This document shows positions 8,166 to 15,439 of a DNA stretch of 28,110 bases, piece by piece. The stretch covers positions 1 to 28,110 of the forward strand of contig CAYSQW010000046.1 of NCBI GenBank assembly GCA_964433135.1. The letters are read 5' to 3'. The stretch's first letter is position 1. Each line of letters begins with the position of its first letter. Below the pieces are notes generated by a model, which worked only from the letters and a program-made list of their open reading frames with translations, made no database searches and was not told the origin of the DNA. The position numbers and the translations under genes are program-made. Origin of the DNA: CAYSQW01 sp964433135. GTDB lineage: Bacteria; Acidobacteriota; Aminicenantia; Aminicenantales; Aminicenantaceae.

Positions 8166-8587
8166 TCATTCTTCCTGTATCAAGCTGAAATTCACGAACT
8201 CAGCTCCCTCCATGAGAACCCGCTTTCCGNNNNNNNNNNNNNNNNNNNNNNNNNNNNNNNNNNNNNNNNNNNNNNNNNNNNNNNNNNNNNNNNNNNNNNN
8301 NNNNNNNNNNNNNNNNNNNNNNNNNNNNNCGGTACCAGAACGGCGTCATCCCTGACCAGAAAACAAAGCGATCCAGGAGGGATTCCGGCAACACGTTGGT
8401 TTTCCCGCGGCATGGAAAATCGATCGGGCAGAGTGACCATGGCTTGGCCTGAAACGATGCTTTGGTAGAACCGCAGTTTAAAAGGCAGTTTTTCAACAAA
8501 CTTTTTGCAGGTCTCAGAGGCCTCTTCAGTAAACAGGGTCGCTTCGAACGATCCACCCTTTTCAAATTCCAGCTTGATTTTACTCAT
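8166..8587 (-). CDS. DUF3830 family protein, interrupted by assembly gap
   Basis: The N-terminal part (8587 down to 8330) reads MSKIKLEFEKGGSFEATLFTEEA, then KLPFKLRFYQSIVSGQAMVTLP, PRENQ and PPGSLCFL, which is the order of DUF3830, a cyclophilin-like fold of about 130 residues. The ATG at 8587 has AAAGGA upstream. The gap 8230-8329 removes the middle or end. Beyond the gap, continuing the frame across 100 N gives a poor ending with a stop at 8192. A different frame gives GKRVLMEGAEFVNFSLIQEE and a stop at 8166-8168, which looks more like a natural DUF3830 C-terminus and places the terminator correctly. I therefore end the gene at 8166. The gene follows the aldo/keto reductase by 29 bases and is probably co-transcribed. 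Confidence 0.7.
8230..8329. other. Assembly gap (100 N)
   Basis: Exactly 100 undetermined bases. A round 100 is the usual placeholder for a gap of unknown size, so distances and reading frames should not be carried across it. Confidence 0.98.
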
Positions 8588-8616
8588 GTCATAATCCTTT
8601 CGATTTTTCCCTGGGG

Positions 8617-9618
8617 TTACAATATTTTCATTTTCATCCACTCCGCCGAGTTGTGGAAATCGGCCACAGCGCTTCCAGGAGGAACAATGGCGTCGCAGCG
8701 CGCACGCACCGAATCATTCAGATGCATGTCGCCCACGGGGAGGATCTTTTCCAGCTGTTCGACACTGCGGGGACCGATTAGCGGCGCGGTTATGCCTTCC
8801 TGATCCTTAACCCACAAGACAGCCAGCTGTGACGGCGGCATCCCGATTTCTTCAGCCAGGGTTGAAAACCGGAGCCCGAATCCGATCGCTTTCGCCGTTA
8901 CCCTCTCGGCATAAATACCGCCTCTCAGCGCAGCCCGCGAATTTTTCGGAATGGAATCCATTGAGAGGTACCTTCCGGAAAGCATCCCCATCGCCAGCGG
9001 AGACCAGGGAATCACCCCTAAACCATACTTTCGGCATACGGGGAGAAGTTCATTCTCGATTCGGCGGTCCAAAAGATTATAGGGCGGCTGTTCGCACACA
9101 TATTTGACATAACCCTTTGACCGGCTGACGGAGATGGATTCCATCACCATCCATCCGGGATGAGTCGAGCATCCAGCATATCGAATCTTTCCCGAACGAA
9201 CGAGGTCGGTCAGAGCCGACATCGTTTCCTCCACCGCCGTATGCAGGGAGGGGCGGTGAACCTGGTAAATATCTATATAATCCGTTTTCAAGCGGCGCAG
9301 CGAATCCTCGCAGGCCTGTATGATGTGCAGGCGCGAATTCCCCTGTTCATTGGGTCCGGGACCTACGGGATAATGAACCTTGGTCGCGATCAGAACCTGG
9401 AGCCTCAGATTACTCCCGGCCAAGGTCCCGCCGATAATGCTCTCGCTTTTTCCTGAAGCATAAGTGTTTCCGGTATCGATCAAGTTGATTCCGCCGTCCA
9501 CGGCACGGTGGATGATCTGCGCCGACTCCTCTTCCGTCGTCGGGTCGCCAAAATTAGCGGTCCCAAGACACAGAGCGGAAACCTTGACTCCGGTTGATCC
9601 TAGATATCTGTATTCCAT
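8617..9618 (-). CDS. Aldo/keto reductase
   Basis: This soluble NAD(P)H-dependent oxidoreductase has 333 residues and a TIM-barrel fold. The catalytic tetrad of the superfamily is visible: Asp48 and Tyr53 in NLIDTGNTYASGKSE, Lys80 in LIATKVHY, and His121 in IDIYQVHRP. The ending QLAVLWV...PLIGPRSVEQLE matches the cofactor-binding end of the barrel. The start ATG at 9618 has GGGAGA six bases upstream. Closest in style to the YajO/Tas-like subgroup acting on sugar-type or small aldehyde substrates, but the substrate is not defined by sequence. It precedes the DUF3830 gene by 29 bases on the same strand, so the two form a probable operon. A hairpin in its leader may regulate it. Confidence 0.93.
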   Translation of the reverse strand: MEYRYLGSTGVKVSALCLGTANFGDPTTEEESAQIIHRAVDGGINLIDTGNTYASGKSESIIGGTLAGSNLRLQVLIATKVHYPVGPGPNEQGNSRLHIIQACEDSLRRLKTDYIDIYQVHRPSLHTAVEETMSALTDLVRSGKIRYAGCSTHPGWMVMESISVSRSKGYVKYVCEQPPYNLLDRRIENELLPVCRKYGLGVIPWSPLAMGMLSGRYLSMDSIPKNSRAALRGGIYAERVTAKAIGFGLRFSTLAEEIGMPPSQLAVLWVKDQEGITAPLIGPRSVEQLEKILPVGDMHLNDSVRARCDAIVPPGSAVADFHNSAEWMKMKIL

Positions 9619-9655
9619 AATAAATCTCCCGGTCTCCCTTTCGCTCGCTCTTGAC

Positions 9656-9675
9656 ATCTCCGAGCGATCGGAGAT
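9656..9675 (-). promoter_or_regulatory. Perfect inverted repeat in the aldo/keto reductase leader
   Basis: ATCTCCGA and TCGGAGAT form 8-bp arms around a 4-base loop, 38 bases upstream of the start codon and 46 bases downstream of the putative -10 box. It may be an operator or an RNA hairpin; it has no T tract, so it is not a typical terminator. Confidence 0.5.
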
Positions 9676-9720
9676 CCTTCGCGAATTAAATCGGGATCAA
9701 ATCCGATACCCGAATCAAGT

Positions 9721-9726
9721 ATTATA
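9721..9726 (-). promoter_or_regulatory. Probable -10 box for the aldo/keto reductase unit
   Basis: A consensus TATAAT on the minus strand lies in an AT-rich stretch about 100 bases before the start codon. No good -35 box is seen, so the promoter may need an activator. Confidence 0.4.
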
Positions 9727-9897
9727 GATCCAATACAATAAAAATACATAATATTTATCGGATTTATTACTTTTATCAGAAGAAAAAAAAGAGCCTTATT
9801 ACAAGACCATATTTTTGTTTGTTTCAGAGCTTGGATACGTAAGGGATCATCGAAATGTTCGACTGCGCAGCGATCGATCATTCAAAAAGCCGCGGTT

Positions 9898-12800
9898 CTA
9901 TTGAATATCTTCGATTTCCTTGATTTTTTTCATCACCCGTTTTGGGGATACGGGTACGGCGGTCTTGAGCTCCGGCGCAAACAGCGACACCTTGAACTCT
10001 TCGATCAACCACCGCAGTTCGTTCCAGGCCTTACGTCTTTCCAAAGACGTCGACGACGAAAAGGACTCTTTCAGATCGTTCCTCGCCCTTATGAAAGCAT
10101 TCACTCGCTTCCCCTTCTCTACGTCTTTCATGGGATCGACACGGCCCCGCTCGGCCCGAATGCGCAGAGCTTCCAGATAGCGGGGAAAATGCATGAGTCT
10201 TGTCAAGGGGTAGCGAGCGGGAAAATCGACCGGCAGGAGTTCGGCCAACCCGCCGCGGATTCCGGCGCATAGCGAGGCCAGGGTTTTGTTTTTGGGATCG
10301 GATTTTTCCAACGACGACAGCACGCCCCGGGTTTTTTGATAGGCATCCAGTATTTCCAGCGTCACCTTCCGCAAAATATGCGCTTTCTCATGCAGGAGAG
10401 ATACCAGTCTCTCGGTATAGGAATCGTAATCCTCTCGGGTGCGGAGGTTTTTCTGAAAAACCTCCTGTTTCAAGCGCTCCAGCAGCAGAGCCTCCAATAC
10501 CGCCCTCCCTTTAAAAAAAAGAGCCGCGCGGTCATATTCTTCAGGAATCAGCAGGAGACGCCGCAGAAAATCCAAGCCTTTGTCGAATCGTCCCATCAGC
10601 AGAGACTGAACACCCTTCAGATGTGAAGACAGCGCCTCCGCTCGATTTTTGAAGAGACGGATATCAACTCCGTTATTCTTCATCTCGAGTGCCGGATATG
10701 CATTGAGAAAAGCACCCAATGCAATCCTCTCCGGCAGCGCATCAAAATCCCATGCCGTTATCCCCGACCGCTCCCATTTCTCCCGGGCGCGTTTCCATAC
10801 CGGGACCTCGGACGGCAAAGAGGAGGATCTCATTTCCCGCCGCAGCGCCGCCACGTCCCGACCGGCCTTAATCCGCCGTCCCGCCGCGTCCGTAAGCGCC
10901 ACTCGCATTCTCAGATGAGGTGGGATCTCCGCGTTCTCCCACTCCCCGGGCGGAACTTCAACCCGGAAGCGGCGCTTTATAAAAGCCGTCAGTTCATCAG
11001 GAAGCGACCGATCCTTTGGCTTCATTTCCCGAACGACGGTGTCGACCGTATCGGCGATGGGCAGCAGCTGCTTACGATAGCGTTTGGGAAGCCCTTTGAT
11101 CAAAGCCGTAATCTTTTCTCGGAGCTGTCCCGGGACACCCCATTCCAGGGGTTCAGAGGGCAACCCATCGAACAACGAGGCGGGGACTTCCAGGGTTACG
11201 CCATCCTCTTTCTCTCCCGGCGCAAAACGGTAGAACGTTCGCAGCCGCGCTCCTCCGATATTCAGCTCATCGGGAAAGCGGTTCAGTTCGGATACATCCG
11301 GGATTTTTCGCAACAGATCCGCTTCCGGCATGCGTAAAAAATCGTCGCTTCCCCGCTCTCGGATCATGCGCTCGAGGCTGCGGAGATCAACGATTTCTCC
11401 CAAGTTCCTAGAGTAAAACGCCGATATCACCTCTTCGCCCACCAAGATGTCATGCTTTCGCAATTTCTCTTCCATCTTTCTGATCCGGCGGCAAAGCTCC
11501 AGATTGTGACGAAGAAACGCCGGCGGTTCCGCAATTCGGCCTTCCACAAGCGCCGAACGGACAAAAATCCGATGCGCTTCCTCGGGATCGATCCGGCCGT
11601 AGGAAACTTCTCTCCCCGAGACGATCTCCAGGCCGTAAAGCGTGACCCGCTCACGCGCGCGAACTTCACCTCGCTTCGGATCCCATCTTGCTTCGGAATA
11701 TGAGCAGCGGCACAAAGATCCCCCCAATGCTTCCAGCCAGGAGGGCTCGATTTTGGCCGCGGTTCGGGCGAAAAGACGGGAGGTTTCCACCATCTCCGCG
11801 GCCACGATCCAGGGACGCCCCGTGTTAAACAGCGAAGATCCCGGAAAGATCATGGCTTCCCGTCCCTTGGCGGCCTGATACATGTTTTTTTCCTTGAGAA
11901 CGGCGATATTGGAAAGGAATCCTGAGAGAACGGATTTGTGAATCCCCGCATAAAGATCGCGTTTCCGGGAGGCGGCCGCCGTTTTCCCCAGCGGGATCTT
12001 CTGTTCCTTCAAAATTTCCAGGATCTGGTCATGTACGTGAATCCATTCCCGCATACGTGAGAAGGAGAGAAAATGCTCCCTGCAAAATTTACGCCGCTTG
12101 TTTTGGGAATCCAGCTTCTCCCAGTCGCTGTGATACTTATCCCAAATATTGAGCAGGGTGAGAAAATCCGAATCCGGATGCCTGAAAGCGGCGTGACCCC
12201 GGTCGGCTTCAGCCGTTTTGTCCGGAGGCCTTTCCCTCGGATCTCTGATGCTCAAGACAGCGGCGATCACGGCGACCTGTCGGAGACAGCCTTCTGTTTT
12301 CGCTTCCAACAACATGCGGGAAATTTTGGGGTCGAGCGGCATCCGTGCCATCAGACGTCCCATGGCCGTCATCGTGATCTCACGACCCTTCCTCCGAATC
12401 GCCCCCAATTCCACCAGCGTGTCATAGCCGTCCTTGATGCTCTGAGACTTGGGCCGATCCACAAATGGAAAACGGGAGGGGTGCCCGAGCTTGAGAAAAA
12501 CCATGCGCAGGATCACCTCCGCCAGGTTGGAGCGCAGGATTTCGGGGGGAGTGAAAGGAATGCGGGATTCATAATCCTCCCGGGAATACAGCCGGATACA
12601 AACACCCTCACGGACACGTCCGCAGCGCCCCATGCGCTGATCGGCACTGCTGCGAGATATACCGCTGACCGGCAGGCTGTTGATTCGGGTTCCGGGTTGA
12701 TACCGGGAGATCCGGGCCAGTCCGGTGTCGATGACATATTTGATTCCGGGGATCGTCAGGGAGGTTTCGGCCACATTGGTCGCCACCACGATCTTCGGTC

Positions 12801-13845
12801 CGGTGACGGAATAGACTTTCCCCTGCTGAGCCGCCGGAAGCCTGGCGAAAAGCGGAAGCACCGCGGTCCCGGCATAGCGGCGTCCCTCCAATCGCTCACA
12901 TGTTTCCAGGATATCCTGTTCGGTCGGCATGAAGATAAGGATGTCCCCGCTGCGCCTTGCCTTCTTCAGCCGGGAAACCGCTTTGACCGCCATATCCACA
13001 TAGTCTTCGTCATTCCCCGCCGCGCCGGAGCCGGGATGATATTCCACATCCACCGGAAACATCCGCCCTCCCACTTCGATCACCGGAGCTCCCTCGAATG
13101 CCCGGGAGAACTTTTCGGTATCCAGGGTGGCGGATGTCACGATCAACCTCAATTCCGGCCGCGAGGCAAGCAGGGTTCGCGAGATTCCCAGTAGAAAATC
13201 GATATTCAGGCTCCGTTCATGCGCCTCGTCGATGATAATGGTGTCATACGCCGTTAAACGAGGATCGGATTGGGTCTCCGCCAGCAGCATGCCGTCCGTC
13301 ATGATCTTGATGTAGGCGCGGGGGGATGTTTTCTCCTGAAAACGGATTTTGTATCCCACGGAGCCTCCCACGGGTTCTCCGATTTCTTCGGCGATTCTCC
13401 GCGCAATGGTCGTCGCCGCTATCCGGCGGGGCTGGGTGCAGGCTATCAGACCGGCGATCCCTCTTCCGGCCGCCAGACACATCTTGGGAATTTGGGTGCT
13501 TTTCCCGCAGCCGGTTTCCCCCGCGATGACGACAACGCGGTTCTCCCGGATACACCGCACGATCTCATCACGATGAGACGTGATGGGAAGCTCCTGGGGG
13601 AAGGAGATCCGGGGCTTGTTTTGATCCCGAAGACGGAGGTCTCTCGCGGATCGTTTGAGCCTCTCCTCCAGTTCGGCCAGCGAAGAGACCATTTCACGGG
13701 AGACGCGTATCCGCCGGCGATGCGAAAGGCTTTCCAAACGGGATACGGCGGCCTCCCGTTCCCGAAGCCCGGCTTGGGGCATGAGAGTCCGGATGCGGTT
13801 TACGGCATCCGCAACTTCGGCCGCATTCTTCCGGTTATCATGCAT
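9898..13845 (-). CDS. hrpA: DEAH-box ATP-dependent RNA helicase HrpA
   Basis: This protein of 1315 residues has the normal length of HrpA (about 1300). The helicase motifs appear in order: motif I GETGCGKST (109-117), Ia TQPRR (137-141), II DEAH (206-209), III SAT (238-240), the FMPTEQDI segment (305-312), V ATNVAETSLTI (355-365) and VI QRMGRCGR (403-410). After the RecA-like core come the winged-helix/ratchet and OB-fold region and a long C-terminal DUF3418 region typical of HrpA, ending with YLEALRIRAERG and a motif rich in basic residues. HrpA unwinds RNA and in E. coli rescues stalled ribosomes by pulling on mRNA. It is a single gene with only a weak ribosome-binding site (AGGGAT) before the ATG at 13845. 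HrpB is excluded by length and the DUF3418 tail. Confidence 0.95.
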   Translation of the reverse strand: MHDNRKNAAEVADAVNRIRTLMPQAGLREREAAVSRLESLSHRRRIRVSREMVSSLAELEERLKRSARDLRLRDQNKPRISFPQELPITSHRDEIVRCIRENRVVVIAGETGCGKSTQIPKMCLAAGRGIAGLIACTQPRRIAATTIARRIAEEIGEPVGGSVGYKIRFQEKTSPRAYIKIMTDGMLLAETQSDPRLTAYDTIIIDEAHERSLNIDFLLGISRTLLASRPELRLIVTSATLDTEKFSRAFEGAPVIEVGGRMFPVDVEYHPGSGAAGNDEDYVDMAVKAVSRLKKARRSGDILIFMPTEQDILETCERLEGRRYAGTAVLPLFARLPAAQQGKVYSVTGPKIVVATNVAETSLTIPGIKYVIDTGLARISRYQPGTRINSLPVSGISRSSADQRMGRCGRVREGVCIRLYSREDYESRIPFTPPEILRSNLAEVILRMVFLKLGHPSRFPFVDRPKSQSIKDGYDTLVELGAIRRKGREITMTAMGRLMARMPLDPKISRMLLEAKTEGCLRQVAVIAAVLSIRDPRERPPDKTAEADRGHAAFRHPDSDFLTLLNIWDKYHSDWEKLDSQNKRRKFCREHFLSFSRMREWIHVHDQILEILKEQKIPLGKTAAASRKRDLYAGIHKSVLSGFLSNIAVLKEKNMYQAAKGREAMIFPGSSLFNTGRPWIVAAEMVETSRLFARTAAKIEPSWLEALGGSLCRCSYSEARWDPKRGEVRARERVTLYGLEIVSGREVSYGRIDPEEAHRIFVRSALVEGRIAEPPAFLRHNLELCRRIRKMEEKLRKHDILVGEEVISAFYSRNLGEIVDLRSLERMIRERGSDDFLRMPEADLLRKIPDVSELNRFPDELNIGGARLRTFYRFAPGEKEDGVTLEVPASLFDGLPSEPLEWGVPGQLREKITALIKGLPKRYRKQLLPIADTVDTVVREMKPKDRSLPDELTAFIKRRFRVEVPPGEWENAEIPPHLRMRVALTDAAGRRIKAGRDVAALRREMRSSSLPSEVPVWKRAREKWERSGITAWDFDALPERIALGAFLNAYPALEMKNNGVDIRLFKNRAEALSSHLKGVQSLLMGRFDKGLDFLRRLLLIPEEYDRAALFFKGRAVLEALLLERLKQEVFQKNLRTREDYDSYTERLVSLLHEKAHILRKVTLEILDAYQKTRGVLSSLEKSDPKNKTLASLCAGIRGGLAELLPVDFPARYPLTRLMHFPRYLEALRIRAERGRVDPMKDVEKGKRVNAFIRARNDLKESFSSSTSLERRKAWNELRWLIEEFKVSLFAPELKTAVPVSPKRVMKKIKEIEDIQ

Positions 13846-13955
13846 ATCCCTATTCTACATATCTTCGAGTAAGATTGAACGGAAAAATTCCGCGGCGAAC
13901 CGGTCCCCGCCTCTTGATGCCGCGCCGACCCGCCGCAGACGCTGAGCGAAGTGAG

Positions 13956-14085
13956 ATTTTCATGGCGTCGAAAATCCTGTCTAAGCATCGAATTTCATTC
14001 AGCCGTCAAGTACGGACGGGGGGAGTTACGGAAGCGCCGAGAAAACCGACATTTTCATGGCGTTAAAAATCGCGTCTAAACGACG
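13956..14085 (-). repeat. Two imperfect direct repeats upstream of hrpA
   Basis: Read on the minus strand, 14085-14051 and 13990-13956 are the same 35-base sequence with 7 mismatches (80 percent identity). Both end in ACGCCATGAAAAT, and the period is 95 bases. Weaker similarity extends beyond the 35 bases on both sides (for example ACGGC-TG before each unit), so the true unit may be nearly the full 95 bases. No reading frame explains it. Confidence 0.7.
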
Positions 14086-14155
14086 ATCTCACACCGCCGT
14101 GCCCTCCCCACCTTGGTATTTAGGAAAAAGCAGTGTCTAACGACCCGGCATTATT

Positions 14156-14343
14156 CTGGATTATTCACGGAGCAGGATTGCGGTAGCGAGGAGGAAGCGG
14201 CTCGTGAGACGTACCGAGGTACGTCGATCGGGCCGCAACGAAGTCGATGCCGTGAGATTGCTTCGCCCGAAGGGTAAAGAATGTCGATATTTAATAAGAG
14301 ATTTTTTAAAATTCCGTATCGACATTCTTTATGAATAATTCAG
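14156..14343 (+). repeat. Structured intergenic repeat element, copy 1
   Basis: This 188-bp element lies between the divergent hrpA and membrane-protein genes and recurs inverted at 23301-23492. Terminal inverted repeats are CTGGATTATTCA (14156-14167) and TGAATAATTCAG (14332-14343), paired except for one G-T wobble. Inside are a perfect 15-bp stem TAAAGAATGTCGATA / TATCGACATTCTTTA (14275-14289, 14317-14331) and a central hairpin. The hairpin has an 8-bp lower stem (GCGGCTCG / CGGGCCGC), a TGA/GAT internal loop, and an upper stem GACGTAC / GTACGTC (14208-14214, 14219-14225) with a CGAG loop. The second copy keeps this architecture with different arm sequences. It could be a structured RNA or a mobile palindromic element. 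It encodes no protein. Confidence 0.85.
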
Positions 14344-14356
14344 ATAGTTGCTTTAT

Positions 14357-14386
14357 TTGAAGTATATTATTGTATATAAATATATA
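14357..14386 (+). promoter_or_regulatory. Possible promoter of the membrane-protein gene
   Basis: -35-like TTGAAG (14357-14362) and an AT-rich -10 TATATA (14381-14386) with an 18-base spacer start 13 bases after the repeat element. The whole stretch is AT-rich, so the assignment is tentative. Confidence 0.4.
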
Positions 14387-14421
14387 GGGAATAATCTAAG
14401 CATAAAAGGAAGGGATGCAGG

Positions 14422-15360
14422 ATGAAAATCGAATATTTTATGCCGCTGGGCCGGGCTTGGGAGCGAATGAAGAACGCGCTCTTCCGCCCGTTCGACCTCC
14501 ACAAGTGGTTTCTCGTCGGATTCAACGCCTTTCTGGCCGGACTCATGGAAGGCCCCGGAAGATCCGGCGGCGCTCAATATAACGAAGGCGGAGATTTTTC
14601 TTTCCGCGAGTTCATACACTTTCCCGGCCGGGCCTGGGAATGGCTGCTGAGCCATCCGGGGTGGTTCGTCGGGATCGTCTTCATCACCCTGGCCGTCATC
14701 ACCCTGATCGTCGTGCTCACATGGCTGAGTTCAAGGGGCACGTTCATGTTCCTGGACAATGTCGTTCACAACCACTGCGAGATCGGCAAACCATGGAATG
14801 ATTATCGAAACCAGGGCAACGCCCTGTTTCTCTGGCGGCTGGGATTCGGATTCGCCATTTTCGGGTATATGATCCTATTCTTTGCCTTTTTCTTTTCCAC
14901 CGGCGCCGCCCTCAACACAGCCCGAGGAGGCGATCGGATCCCCATTTTCTTTTTGATCGGTTCCGGCCTGTTTTTTTTACTGTCCATGGTTGTAATCGGC
15001 TTCATCGCCATGTTTCTGAAAAACTTCGTGGTTCCCATCATGTACAAGCACCGCATCCCGACAAACCGGGCATGGGGACGATTTCTGGTCCTTTTCAAAC
15101 AGTATTCGCTCCATTTCGTCCTTTACGGGTTATTTATCTTCGTTCTTTCATTCCTGGTGTTCGCCGCCATTGTCATCGCCGGACTGATGACATGCTGCGT
15201 GGGATTTATTCTCCTGATCATTCCCTACATCGGGACCGTTTTCACACTGCCCGCCTGGTATACGCTTCGGGCTTTCAGCCTGGAATACCTGGCTCAGTTC
15301 GGCCCGGAATACAACATCTTCCCCCCGGCGGAGGACCCCCCCAGGCCGGCGGCCGCTTGA
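14422..15360 (+). CDS. Polytopic membrane protein of unknown function (DUF7544-like)
   Basis: This protein of 312 residues has at least five hydrophobic segments, at about 82-106, 131-160, 172-200, 228-258 and 258-285. An N-terminal soluble part begins MKIEYFMPLGRAWERMKNALFRPFDLHKWFLVGF. The start 'xxxGxAWxxxxxxLFRPFDLxKWFxLGFxAWL' style is familiar from a family of bacterial and archaeal membrane proteins annotated DUF7544 or as glycerophosphodiester phosphodiesterase membrane-domain relatives; I rely on memory of this pattern and cannot confirm it. The C-terminus is short and proline-rich. No catalytic motif is visible. The ATG at 14422 has AGGG seven to eight bases upstream. It is a single gene whose 5' side carries the structured repeat. 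Confidence 0.75.
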   Translation: MKIEYFMPLGRAWERMKNALFRPFDLHKWFLVGFNAFLAGLMEGPGRSGGAQYNEGGDFSFREFIHFPGRAWEWLLSHPGWFVGIVFITLAVITLIVVLTWLSSRGTFMFLDNVVHNHCEIGKPWNDYRNQGNALFLWRLGFGFAIFGYMILFFAFFFSTGAALNTARGGDRIPIFFLIGSGLFFLLSMVVIGFIAMFLKNFVVPIMYKHRIPTNRAWGRFLVLFKQYSLHFVLYGLFIFVLSFLVFAAIVIAGLMTCCVGFILLIIPYIGTVFTLPAWYTLRAFSLEYLAQFGPEYNIFPPAEDPPRPAAA

Positions 15361-15439
15361 TCACATGAAATAATGGGGAAAAGACCATATATGTAGGACC
15401 GGCGGGCGAATCACCCGACCTTACGATCGAGTTATTTCC

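Noticed and set aside
8192..8641. DUF3830 frame read straight through the N run
   Set aside because: The gap length is a placeholder, so the frame beyond it is arbitrary. The start at 8641 also lies inside the aldo/keto reductase gene; the ATG at 8587 has the ribosome-binding site.
12073..13194. Long plus-strand open frame of 373 codons
   Set aside because: It lies entirely antisense to hrpA, whose helicase motifs are intact in this stretch; the product is rich in Arg, Pro, His and Gly and resembles nothing known.
15361..15439. Imperfect GC hairpin between the membrane protein and esterase genes
   Set aside because: CGGG/CCCG is only four base pairs with a 7-base loop and no T tract, too weak to call a terminator.
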